NCBI GenBank assembly: GCA_004368235.1
Contig: JXTW01000011.1
Location: 10,096 to 57,396, forward strand
Length of the DNA: 47,301 nucleotides
Direction of reading: 5' to 3'
Source: Helicobacter anseris
Lineage (GTDB): Bacteria > Campylobacterota > Campylobacteria > Campylobacterales > Helicobacteraceae
Part shown: positions 28,760 through 37,700 of the stretch, one piece after another
Position numbering within the stretch: position 1 is the stretch's first letter
Layout of the letters: each line of letters starts with the position of its first letter
The notes under the pieces: generated by a model
The model's input: only the letters and a program-made list of their open reading frames with translations
Told to the model about the DNA's origin: nothing
Databases searched by the model: none
Program-made: the position numbers and the translations under genes

Positions 28760-30022
28760 ATGAGAGAGATTGGCATTGGAATCATTGGTGTTGGTGTTGT
28801 GGGTAGTAGTGTAGTAAAAATCTTACAGAAAAATCGAGATATCATTTCTGCACGTACAGGTGCCAATTTTGTTGTCAGGAGAGGTGTAGTTAGTGATTTA
28901 AGTAAAAAAAGAGAAGTTGATATTGAGCTTAGTGATAAAGTAGAGGATATTATTAGTGATCCTAATATTCAAATTGTTATAGAGCTGATGGGAGGAGTAG
29001 ATAAGGCATATGATATTGCTTGTAGAGTACTTGAAGCTGGTAAGAGTTTAGTAACAGCTAATAAAGCGATGTTAGCATATCATCGCTATGATTTGGAGGC
29101 TAGAGCTAAGGGGAATGCCATTGGATTTGAGGCTAGCGTATGTGGAGGGATACCTGTTATTAAAGCTTTGAAAGATGGACTTGGAGCTAATCATATTTTA
29201 TCTATTAGTGGAATTTTAAATGGTACAAGTAACTATATTTTAACCAGGATGATAAAAGAGAATGCAGATTTTGATTCTGCACTTAAGGATGCACAACAAA
29301 AAGGATATGCTGAAAAAGATCCCACACTTGATATTAATGGTATGGATGCAGGTCATAAACTCTTAATTCTAGCATCACTTGCTTATGGGATTGATGCACA
29401 TCCTGAAGATATTATTATTGATGGTATAACAGGAATAGAACTTAGTGATATTGTATTTGCCAAAGAGTTTGGTTATGTTGTAAAGCTTTTAGGTATAGCT
29501 AATAAATGTGGAGAAGAAATAGAGCTTCGTGTCCATCCAGCATTAGTAAAGTGCGAGGAAATGATAGCTAAAGTGGATGGAGTAATGAATGCAGTAAGTG
29601 TAGTGGGGGATTGTGTGGGAGAGATGCTATATTATGGTGCTGGTGCTGGGGGTGATGCTACTGCTAGCGCTGTTATTAGCGATTTAATAGAGATCGCTAG
29701 GGAGAAGTCCTCTAGTATGCTTGGTTTTGATGGTAGGAATATAGTTCATAGACTAATGCCAAAGGAAAAAATATCATCAAGATATTATATTCGATTAAGG
29801 ACTTATGATAAGGCAGGAGTGCTTGCCAAGGTATCTAGTATTTTTAGTAGCAATGATATATCTATACAGGTATTGTTGCAACCTGAAACAAGAGATGGTG
29901 TAGCTGAACTCTTATTTATAACTCATTTGAGTATGGAATCAAAAGTTATTAATGCATTAAAAGAAATCGAGATGCAGGATTTTGTAGCTAAGAAAACTTT
30001 TTTTATTCGTATTCAAGATTAG
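28760..30022 (+). CDS. hom: Homoserine dehydrogenase
   Basis: This enzyme reduces aspartate semialdehyde to homoserine, the branch point to threonine and methionine. The N-terminal NAD(P) site is GIIGVGVVGSSVV, and the catalytic region includes GFEASVCGGIPVIKAL, SISGILNGTSNYILT and YAEKDPTLDINGMDAGHKL. A C-terminal ACT domain (YDKAGVLAKVSSIFSSNDISI) suggests allosteric control by an amino acid, usually threonine. The 420-residue length fits. It is followed by yraN, the same pair I recall as HP0822-HP0823. Confidence 0.97.
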   Translation: MREIGIGIIGVGVVGSSVVKILQKNRDIISARTGANFVVRRGVVSDLSKKREVDIELSDKVEDIISDPNIQIVIELMGGVDKAYDIACRVLEAGKSLVTANKAMLAYHRYDLEARAKGNAIGFEASVCGGIPVIKALKDGLGANHILSISGILNGTSNYILTRMIKENADFDSALKDAQQKGYAEKDPTLDINGMDAGHKLLILASLAYGIDAHPEDIIIDGITGIELSDIVFAKEFGYVVKLLGIANKCGEEIELRVHPALVKCEEMIAKVDGVMNAVSVVGDCVGEMLYYGAGAGGDATASAVISDLIEIAREKSSSMLGFDGRNIVHRLMPKEKISSRYYIRLRTYDKAGVLAKVSSIFSSNDISIQVLLQPETRDGVAELLFITHLSMESKVINALKEIEMQDFVAKKTFFIRIQD

Positions 30023-30037
30023 ATTCTAGGATAAATA

Positions 30038-30391
30038 TTGCTAAAATTTTTAAAAAATCGTTTGGCTAGAGCTAAGGGGATGGATGCCGAAGAAAGGGCT
30101 TGTGAATTTTTACTTGGACTTGAGTTTGAGATTATAGAGAGAAATTTCTATTCTCGTTTTGGTGAGATTGATATTATTGCCATAAAAGAACAAGTATTGC
30201 ATTTTATAGAGGTAAAAAGTGGAATGAGCTTTGAGCCTCTTTATGCAATAACACCACAAAAAATGGATAAAATTTTAAAAACCTCGCAATTTTATCTTTT
30301 TAAGCATCGCTTAGATTATCAATATTGTATTAGCGCAGTGATTGTGCGTGGAAATGAGATAGAGTTTTTTGAAAATATAAGTCTTTTTTAG
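30038..30391 (+). CDS. yraN: YraN/UPF0102 family nuclease-fold protein
   Basis: A 117-residue protein of the UPF0102 family with a restriction-endonuclease-like core: AEERACEFLLG, then ERNFYSRFGEIDIIA and VLHFIEVKSG. The E-x-D and E-x-K residues would form the metal site, although the cellular role is not established. The start is TTG 30038 with AGG about eight bases upstream; no ATG is available before the conserved region. It ends the long co-directional run that began with hydA. Confidence 0.9.
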   Translation: MLKFLKNRLARAKGMDAEERACEFLLGLEFEIIERNFYSRFGEIDIIAIKEQVLHFIEVKSGMSFEPLYAITPQKMDKILKTSQFYLFKHRLDYQYCISAVIVRGNEIEFFENISLF

Positions 30392-30799
30392 ATTTTCCAA
30401 ATAAAGCTGTTGATCAAGATAGGGGAGTACAAAAGATTGTAGTGAAACATTTTTATTTTGATAAGCTAAGTATAAATTTTTGATAGAAAAAAAGATTATT
30501 TAATGTTTCATATGATAAAAATATTTAAACAAATTTGAAATCATATACAAAATATATGGTAATAAGAAAGGCAGTAAAAGCAAGTAATAAAAAATACTCT
30601 CATATTCTTTTTTCGCAAAATATTTTAAATCTATCTAAAAGTGTTAAAATATATTCTAAAAATTCTTAAAATTCACTTTCGTTTTGATTTTTTAAAAAAC
30701 TACCGCCAAATCACGTATGCATCGCATTAAAAAACTCTAATTTTTTGTTTTGATTTTTATATTATTACACAAGTAATTAAGACTAGATTTATATTATTA
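30392..30799. other. Gene-free AT-rich intergenic region between convergent yraN and tonB
   Basis: About 400 bases with no convincing coding frame, RNA gene or mobile element. A small stem (six A, short loop, six T) near 30731-30750 could act as a terminator in either direction. The phrase GTTTTGATTTTT occurs twice, on either side of it. In H. pylori I recall trxA following the yraN homologue; no trace is seen here. It may be a breakpoint where two ancestral blocks were joined. Confidence 0.4.
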
Positions 30800-31591
30800 T
30801 TATCTGCCAAAATACGAATAAGTTACATGAATACGGATTAGCGTAGGAGTACTAGGTCTTGGATAATCTTTATAAGCAATGCGAATGGTATGTAGTGTTT
30901 GAGAATCAAAAGAACTAAGTCCTGAACTTTTGATGATCTTAAGATCTGAAATATCACCATTTGGATGAAGGATGAATTCTACAGCATTAATACCGCTTTG
31001 TTCAAAATAAGCAGCAATGCGTGGATAAGATAGATAACGTTGAGTAATACGCCCAATATTTCTTAAGTTGTTTCTAATAAATTCTTTTTCTGCACTTCCT
31101 AAATCACCAAATTCTTCCCCATATAGCTTGTCAATTTCTTGGATGGTTTGAGGGTCATTACCCTTATCTAGCTCTAGGGCACTTTGTGGAGCGCTATTTT
31201 GCATATAAGATGGAGAGGGATCAAGTGGGGATAAATTTCTAGCATCAAATGATGAGGGATTATATGAATCAAGAGCTTTCTTCTCGGAGTTTTTTTGTTT
31301 TTTTTGTTGGTTTCTTGGTGGAGTTGAAGCTTGAGCTAGTGGGTTTTGTTTTGGCATTTGAACTGGACTTGGCTGGATACTTTTAGCAGCAAGTGATGGC
31401 TTTCTAGCACCCGGTGTGTTTTTGCTTTTATCTTGACTATAACCACGTTTTAATACAAGAATATTGTCTAATTTTACTTGGGATTGTTTTTTAGTCTGCT
31501 GTGGTTTTAAAAATACAAGCAGACTAAATATAAGACCATGAATTAATATAGAGATGAGTAGTGAGATAAAAAAACGATTATTGTTTGTCAT
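30800..31591 (-). CDS. tonB: TonB-like energy-transducing protein
   Basis: A 263-residue protein with a single N-terminal membrane helix (ISLLISILIHGLIFSLLVFL), a proline/lysine/glutamine-rich periplasmic spacer and a C-terminal TonB domain (YPRIAAYFEQSGINAVEFILHP followed by IIKSSGLSSFDSQTLHTI). TonB couples the proton motive force through ExbBD to outer-membrane receptors; no exbBD or receptor lies in this window. The helix carries the family histidine (LIHG). Its start overlaps the upstream gene by 14 bases. It occupies the place I recall for HP0582. Confidence 0.88.
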   Translation of the reverse strand: MTNNNRFFISLLISILIHGLIFSLLVFLKPQQTKKQSQVKLDNILVLKRGYSQDKSKNTPGARKPSLAAKSIQPSPVQMPKQNPLAQASTPPRNQQKKQKNSEKKALDSYNPSSFDARNLSPLDPSPSYMQNSAPQSALELDKGNDPQTIQEIDKLYGEEFGDLGSAEKEFIRNNLRNIGRITQRYLSYPRIAAYFEQSGINAVEFILHPNGDISDLKIIKSSGLSSFDSQTLHTIRIAYKDYPRPSTPTLIRIHVTYSYFGR

Positions 31592-32966
31592 TTTTCTTAA
31601 AAGGTTTCAAAATTCCTTTTAGTCGAGATGATATCTTGTCTTTAATAGTTGGCTCATGTACTTGAGAGAAAAAATCATCAAGTATTGCATCATCATCTTC
31701 GTATTCAAATTCATTATCATGGTCATCATCTTCAAGAAAGGTAATGTTTGGTGGAGTTGTTGGAATTTGTTTATTGGAATCTTTAGAAACTTGTTGTGAT
31801 GGATTGACTTTTAGTTCTTGTGGTTGAGCATTTCTTTTGATTTGATTTTTTGTATTGGATAGAGACTGTGGAGTTTCTTGCTTAGCTTTAGTGGGAGATG
31901 ATAAAAAGATATATTCTGTTTCATCTTGTTTTGATGGAAATGCACTTTCTAGACTATCTTTTTTTGATGAAAAAGTAGTAGTATTAATTGAGAGATTCTC
32001 ATCATTACCCTCTTTTTTAAGCGCTTCTGTATAAGTATGGATTGGTTTTGCTTGAGATATAATATCTTGTATTGATGGATTATTGGGAGTAGGTTTTTGA
32101 TTATACTTTGTTTTCTTGTCTAACTCTTTTGAAATATTTGGTGAAGTATAAAATTCTTTATGGGGTTTTAAATTGAGTTTTTGTGAAAGTTTGGTTTCAT
32201 TTTCTGTAATACGATCTGTTTTTTTTGGAAAGTCAGAATTGTTATTTTTATCAGAATTATTATTTTTATTTTGTTTAATGGAGTTTAATAAATCGTTAAA
32301 GGCTGCTTTTGGTTCAGAATCAAGTAAGATCTGTCCGCGTGGAGTAGAGAGAATATAATAGCGCACACCTTTCATATCAAGCTCTAAAACAAAGCTTTTA
32401 GAATCGATAAAGTATTTACGGGAAGTTAATGGTGGCGAAAATGGAGATTTTAGTTTTCGTTTAATAAAAAATAATACTAAGAATGCAAGAATAAGTACAA
32501 CAATAGCAGTAATATATTGTGAATTAGCAATTGGGCTTTGTGATTTTACCATAGGTGATAAGTGAAAAATAATTGTCTTTTTATTTTCGCTTAATTTGAA
32601 GTTAATATCTAGTGGTGAGATTGTATCTGGAGCAATAAAGAGAGTATTTTTATCTGAAAAAATATAGAGATTTTTAAGTAAGATAGGAGGTGTTTTTTTG
32701 GTAGGTTTGATTGGCGCAATATTGCTAATGCTAAAATAATTTTTTGATGTACTAGAAATTTGAGTTTCTTTTAATGGGGTATTAAAATTGAAGTATATGG
32801 TTAAGAGATCTTTATTAGAAACATAATGTATAGAATCTAGACGTGCTAATTCAACTTCTTTAACTTCTGTCTTTTTTGTGATTGCTTTATCTTGGATATT
32901 AGATTTAGTAGCTTGTGAACTTATAGATAAAGATACTAGAGTGAAAAATAAAATAATAAGTTTCAT
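31578..32966 (-). CDS. Single-pass membrane protein of unknown function (HP0583-like position)
   Basis: A 462-residue protein I cannot assign. It has a signal peptide (MKLIILFFTLVSLSISSQA), a beta-rich exported domain to about residue 140, one membrane helix (about 150-168, ITAIVVLILAFLVLFF) and a long Lys/Asn/Ser-rich cytoplasmic tail. That tail includes a short folded-looking part (YFIDSKSFVLELDMKGVRYYILSTPRGQILLD) and an acidic run near the end (EDDDHDNEFEYEDDD). It lies between fliN and tonB, overlapping tonB. The overall shape (exported domain, helix, cytoplasmic FliO-like strand region) might suggest a flagellar export or switch accessory, but that is speculative. Confidence 0.65.
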   Translation of the reverse strand: MKLIILFFTLVSLSISSQATKSNIQDKAITKKTEVKEVELARLDSIHYVSNKDLLTIYFNFNTPLKETQISSTSKNYFSISNIAPIKPTKKTPPILLKNLYIFSDKNTLFIAPDTISPLDINFKLSENKKTIIFHLSPMVKSQSPIANSQYITAIVVLILAFLVLFFIKRKLKSPFSPPLTSRKYFIDSKSFVLELDMKGVRYYILSTPRGQILLDSEPKAAFNDLLNSIKQNKNNNSDKNNNSDFPKKTDRITENETKLSQKLNLKPHKEFYTSPNISKELDKKTKYNQKPTPNNPSIQDIISQAKPIHTYTEALKKEGNDENLSINTTTFSSKKDSLESAFPSKQDETEYIFLSSPTKAKQETPQSLSNTKNQIKRNAQPQELKVNPSQQVSKDSNKQIPTTPPNITFLEDDDHDNEFEYEDDDAILDDFFSQVHEPTIKDKISSRLKGILKPFKKNDKQ

Positions 32967-32975
32967 AAATTTTCC

Positions 32976-33317
32976 TTAAGATTCTCTAGTAAGACAATAA
33001 ACTATAGCATTAGAATCAAGTATCTCATTAAGACGAATAGCAAGATTTTTTTCATAAACCATCACTTCTCCCTTACCTACGATGCGTTTGTTTATAAAAA
33101 CATCTACACTTTCACCAGCTGGCTTGCCCAGATCTATTACGCTACCACGCTCAAAATTTAAAATTTCTTTTAGAGTAAGCTTTGTGCTGCCTAGCTCGGC
33201 TGTAAAAACAGCTTCAATATCAAGCAAGCCTTCATAGCTTTGAATCATTTCTTCTAAATAAGTGGTAAGTTCTTGTTCTTTTTGATTATCTTGGTCAAAG
33301 GCGGACTTTTTTTTCAT
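32976..33317 (-). CDS. fliN: Flagellar motor switch protein FliN
   Basis: A 113-residue C-ring protein. After an N-terminal helix, the SpoA domain is clear: LLDIEAVFTAELGSTKLTLKEIL, then FERGSVIDLGKPAGESVDVFIN and GKGEVMVYEKNLAIRLNEIL. FliN forms the lower ring of the rotor, binds export apparatus partners and takes part in CheY-controlled switching. It overlaps the upstream CheX-like gene by four bases (ATGA), so the two are translated together. Confidence 0.95.
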   Translation of the reverse strand: MKKKSAFDQDNQKEQELTTYLEEMIQSYEGLLDIEAVFTAELGSTKLTLKEILNFERGSVIDLGKPAGESVDVFINKRIVGKGEVMVYEKNLAIRLNEILDSNAIVYCLTRES

Positions 33318-33727
33318 TTATCTTCCTTTATTTCAATGTAAAGACTAACTATTGCATTTGGTTTAATAAGAAATGAAAAGGAGTGGTTATATATTGGTGG
33401 GGTAGTTATATAACCATAATGTTTAGGGGTAGAAATTTGTGCAACACTTTCCATTAAGACTTTGGCTCTGCCAGTGATGAGATTGCAGCATTCATTAGCA
33501 ATATCTTGCATCATATCTTGACTCGGATTATCTTCCTCTAGCATAATTTTAGAAAAAATCTTTAAAAACTCTTGGCTATAATTAGCATAAGAGACAATAC
33601 CTGTCCCAATAAGTTCTATGCTTGAGAGATAGCCGGGATGATTTGTCATAGGAATCTCTTCTGGCGTTATTTGAATGGTATTTTCTAAAATGTCAATAAA
33701 AGCAGATTTGAGTACAGAAAAATCCAC
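33314..33727 (-). CDS. CheX/CheC-like putative CheY-phosphate phosphatase
   Basis: A 137-residue protein with the CheX-type layout. The segment IANECCNLITGRAKVLM carries the E-x-x-N pair (Glu79, Asn82) that CheX, CheC and FliY use to position water for hydrolysis of CheY-phosphate, here followed by G-R-A-K as in CheX. A single E-x-x-N copy and the C-terminal beta part (SFLIKPNAIVSLYIEIKED) fit CheX rather than CheC. The start is GTG 33727 with AGGAG five bases upstream. It overlaps fliN by four bases and has its own promoter-like box, so it likely acts at the switch. Assignment rests on the motif and context. Confidence 0.7.
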   Translation of the reverse strand: MDFSVLKSAFIDILENTIQITPEEIPMTNHPGYLSSIELIGTGIVSYANYSQEFLKIFSKIMLEEDNPSQDMMQDIANECCNLITGRAKVLMESVAQISTPKHYGYITTPPIYNHSFSFLIKPNAIVSLYIEIKEDK

Positions 33728-33758
33728 AAAAACTCCTAAACTAATAATAATCCCTTTT

Positions 33759-33764
33759 ATTATA
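33759..33764 (-). promoter_or_regulatory. Putative -10 box of cheX-like/fliN
   Basis: TATAAT on the minus strand (in GGTATAATAAAAG) lies in the 74-base gap between nth and the CheX-like gene, about 32 bases before its GTG start. It could drive the flagellar part of the operon independently of the AsmA-feoA-nth part. Confidence 0.45.
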
Positions 33765-33801
33765 CCTTATTTTATTTTAAGTTTTACCAAGTTTAAGGCA
33801 T

Positions 33802-34488
33802 TTAGGCAGGTTTAAAATTTTTTGTTGTTTTACAAAACATACTAACAAAACATTTTTCACACTCTGGTTTTAATGCCTTGCAAGTATATCGTCCAAATAA
33901 AACAAAAGCTTGATGAAGTTTATCTAAATCAGTTTTAAAAAGCTTAGATAGTTCATATTCTGTTTGAATGGCTGTAGTGGCATTGCTAAGATTGAGGCGG
34001 TGAGAAGTGCGAAAAACATGAGTATCTACAGCCATGAGATTAGCTTCAAAGTATTCAATTAATACAACATTGGCTGTTTTTTGTCCTACGCCAGCAAGAC
34101 TTTTTAGAGAATCTTGGTCCTTTGGTATTTCGCCATTAAATTGATTCATAACCTGATTAGCCATTATAATAAGATTTTTTGCTTTATTGTTGAAAAAAGA
34201 AACAGAGGAGATAAGGGATTTGAGCTCATTAATTTCAGCTTTTGCTAATAAATTTATACTAGGATATTTGGCAAATAAGGCTGGAGTAACAATATTTACG
34301 CGTTTATCTGTGCATTGAGCAGATAGCATTACGCAAACTAAAAGCTCGTATAAATTATGATATTTAAGCTCTGTTTTTGGAGCTGGAAAATGCTCAAGCA
34401 TAAGAGATTTAATAATTTTGACACGCTCTTTTTTTGATAATTTAGTTTGCAATTTTTTACTTGATTTATTATTCTGGTCGGTCAACAT
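33802..34488 (-). CDS. nth: Endonuclease III (DNA glycosylase/AP lyase)
   Basis: A base-excision repair enzyme that removes oxidised pyrimidines and cleaves the abasic strand. The helix-hairpin-helix with catalytic lysine is LAGVGQKTANVVL, and the catalytic aspartate is in VDTHVFR. The C-terminal [4Fe-4S] loop has the expected C-x6-C-x2-C-x5-C spacing (CKALKPECEKCFVSMFC). Start ATG 34488 shares its A with the feoA stop (TGATG); TTG 34491 is an in-frame alternative. Length 228 residues is normal. Confidence 0.97.
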   Translation of the reverse strand: MLTDQNNKSSKKLQTKLSKKERVKIIKSLMLEHFPAPKTELKYHNLYELLVCVMLSAQCTDKRVNIVTPALFAKYPSINLLAKAEINELKSLISSVSFFNNKAKNLIIMANQVMNQFNGEIPKDQDSLKSLAGVGQKTANVVLIEYFEANLMAVDTHVFRTSHRLNLSNATTAIQTEYELSKLFKTDLDKLHQAFVLFGRYTCKALKPECEKCFVSMFCKTTKNFKPA

Positions 34489-34715
34489 CAATAAGTTACC
34501 TCAATTTTTTTAGCCTCTGATTCTCTAAGAGCTATTTGCGTACCTTGAACTTGTAGGGCTAGTGTTGCATGCCTTGATGAGTGGTGTAGGGGGATAACAC
34601 TTGCTCCGGTGTTGATACCAAAAGATATAAATCGAGCTAATAATTTAGTATCACTAGTGTGAATAGCTTTTATGTTACATGGTTTATTAAGAGGTGCGCT
34701 CATTAGCGTTTGCAT
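34488..34715 (-). CDS. feoA: FeoA family ferrous iron transport protein
   Basis: A 75-residue SH3-like protein of the FeoA family, which assists the FeoB ferrous iron permease. The pattern LARFISFGINTGASVIPLHHS matches the FeoA core (R-L-x-x-(F/L)-G-(I/L)-x-x-G). Start ATG 34715 is preferred because AAGGAG lies six bases upstream; the longer frame from 34745 overlaps the AsmA-like gene. No feoB is nearby, so it would act in trans or serve another role. Its stop overlaps the nth start. Confidence 0.85.
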   Translation of the reverse strand: MQTLMSAPLNKPCNIKAIHTSDTKLLARFISFGINTGASVIPLHHSSRHATLALQVQGTQIALRESEAKKIEVTY

Positions 34716-34725
34716 TACTACTCCT

Positions 34726-37700
34726 TTATTTTCGATATTCTTCATCTTTCATTTCGGTTTTGATTTCATCCACAATTACATCAATAGGGGTGAAGATTCT
34801 TCTTAAAATCTTAAATGGGGCAGTGATTATATCTTCGGCTAGAGATACACTTGTTTTAGGATCCTCTATTGTTCCATTTAGTGTTACATTGGTAGATATT
34901 TTACCTCCTTCTCCTAATACTAAAAATCCTACAATTGGAATCTTAGAGAGTATGGAACTAAGATTTTTAATTGTAGAAATTTTGAGATTAGCATTAATTT
35001 CTTTGTTGTCTAGTTGGATAACACCATTGCCATCCACATCCATAGAATCACCAATAAGATGTATTTTTTCTAAACCTAGATATTCCTTATTGATTGCAAA
35101 GGTAATTGATCCATTTTTGACTTGATAGCCTTGAGCACCTAAGTTTGGATTTTTAAAGACTATAAGAGAAGGTACTGTATCAATGAGATTGATGATATTT
35201 TGTAAAACGGCAAAATTTTTAAATAGAGTATTTTGCACCTTCACTTCACCACTAAAAGATGAGTTTTTATATGCACCAATAAGCGTAAATAATCCGCCAT
35301 TAAATAGATTTTTTTGAGTGACAAAATTTATAAAATTGGCACTAAAATTTGTCGCCTTGATATAAATATCTCCATCTATAAAGTCAAGATTAGCAATACC
35401 ATTTTTATAAGTAGCATCTGCAAGAATTCTTTGATCTCGAAAACGTATAGAAATGCTATCAGTAGGAATAAGATAATCTTTATAATAGATGCTCATATTA
35501 TCGATTTCAATATTTGTAATTTCGGCTTTGATGTGATGTCGACGTTGATATTGATGCTTGTATTTGAGAAATTCTAATTTATTTTTGACTTCTTCTTTAG
35601 TTGGAGATACTCCATTATTGTTTCCATGTAGAGCTTGTTGGATAGCTGGGATTTTACTATTTAAAAATTGTTCTAAATTAAAGTTATAACCTTTGATATT
35701 AATTTTATTTTGAGCATTTTTACGTGTAAAGCTAATTTTTTTATCTAGAGATGAGATTTGTATTACATCATCTTGAATCGTACCGCTAAAATCAAGTGTT
35801 TTAACCCCAATTCCATTAAAATCATAAAGTGGAAGCGTATTCTGACCAATTGAAAAAAGAAGCGTAAAGTCTTTAAAATCTTGAGTAGTGATATAAGCAT
35901 TTCCACTTTTAATATCTAAATACTGGATTAGTGGAGAGTATGGTTTATACTTAGCTATATCATCGATTTTAAAGATATAATTATTAGGATTGATGGTGAG
36001 ACTGGTTTTAAAATCTGGTAGATTGATAAGAATATTATCGTGATCTTTAAAGTCAATTTCTATGTCTAATGTTATATCTTGCATCCCATTGATGTTTAAT
36101 ATTTCTTGGGTATAAGGTTTTTCATCTTCTTTAATAGAATCTATAATAAGACGTTTTAGCTCTATAGGTGTCATCTTATTGGGATCTTTGGTGAAAGTCT
36201 TATCAAATTTACTTATTTTTTCTTCAGTAGAAACTGACTCTTGAGTAGAAACTGATGAAAGATCATTTTTGCTATTATTTTTCTGGGTCTGTAAGTTTTT
36301 AGATTTGTCAGATTCTGTATTTGCTGTTAAAGAGTTTGTTGAAGCATTATTTTGAGCTATATCTTCTATTAAAGTTTCGGTATTTGAATCAGAAATATTT
36401 TCACTCTCTGAAATATCGATATTTTCTTGCATTTCTTGATTGGATGGAGTATCATTATTTTGGTTTGAAGGATCGTCCTCATCATTTTCTTCAGGATTTT
36501 TTTCATTCATCTGATTATTTAGAAAAGCATCAGGGTCATGCTTGAAATCTTTTTTAAGAAAAGGTTGTTCAAAGTTGATATGTTGGTTGGTATTGATAGC
36601 TAGGCGATGTATTTTTGCTTGAGTTTTATAGGTGGAATTGTCAAGATCGATTACTCCATCTAGATCACTAGCAAGCATATTATAATAATAAGTACCATTA
36701 GTTTGTATGTAGATATACTTATAGTTAGGCGTGATATCAAAATTTATTTTAACTAGATCTGCATATAAAGGTATGCTATATAATTTGAGATTAGAGTGTT
36801 GTGTAGTAATGCCACCATTGAAGCTAATTTTATTATGATTTGGCATAAACTCTATGGATAGACGTAAATCAGCCTTAAGTGGAGAGTCAATCTGCTCTAA
36901 AGGTACATTGATATTATAGCGATCTAGCAGGTCTGTAAGATTGGTGTCATAAGAGAAAGTGGGTGATTTGATCTTTAGAGTCATTTTTGGATGGCTGAAG
37001 AGATTTTCAAAGACAATTGATGAGCCTTCAAGATTAGTTTGTCCATAAGTAAGATTTTCTGGATCAAGCCGAATTTTTTTATTTTTTAAGGTTGCAATAA
37101 TTTTTTTTGCTTTTATAGAGTCAATATTATTAAAAAGGTTTATTTCAGCAGCATTTATAGAAATTTTGCCTTCAAGACTAGATTCTAGCCCCGGTAAAAA
37201 GCCTTTTTTGGTTAGTATTGTGCTAAAGCTTAGATTATTAATTGTAGCCTGGTCAAAAAATATTTTTTCAAAAAGCCAAGATTTAAGTGCCGGGTTATCA
37301 ATATTTTTTAATGGCGTTTTTAAGAAATCAAGAGAGGTGAGTGCAGAGCTTTTCAGATTTATTTTTATTCTTTTTAGATCTGTGCTTCCTATAATAAATA
37401 ATGTATTTTTTTCTTTTGTAACATTGAGATTAAAAGCCATTTCATGGCGTGTAGGAATATAAGCAATTTTGCCTTTGATATTAGAATCAAAGTCTGTTAA
37501 AATTAAATTCTGAATATCAAGATTGAGTCTACCAGTATCTTCTTTAATATCAAAGATGGCATTAATGGATGGAAAGAGTAGTTTATATTGTTTGCCATCA
37601 TAGGTAATAGATGCTATTTTGTCTTTGTCTAGAATAATAGATTTAATATTGAGGTTTTGAAAATAAGCTATTCCCCAGGTAAAATAGCGTAGGGATTTGA

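Noticed and set aside
34716-34745. Ten-codon extension of feoA
   Set aside because: It overlaps the AsmA-like gene, whereas ATG 34715 has a strong AAGGAG.
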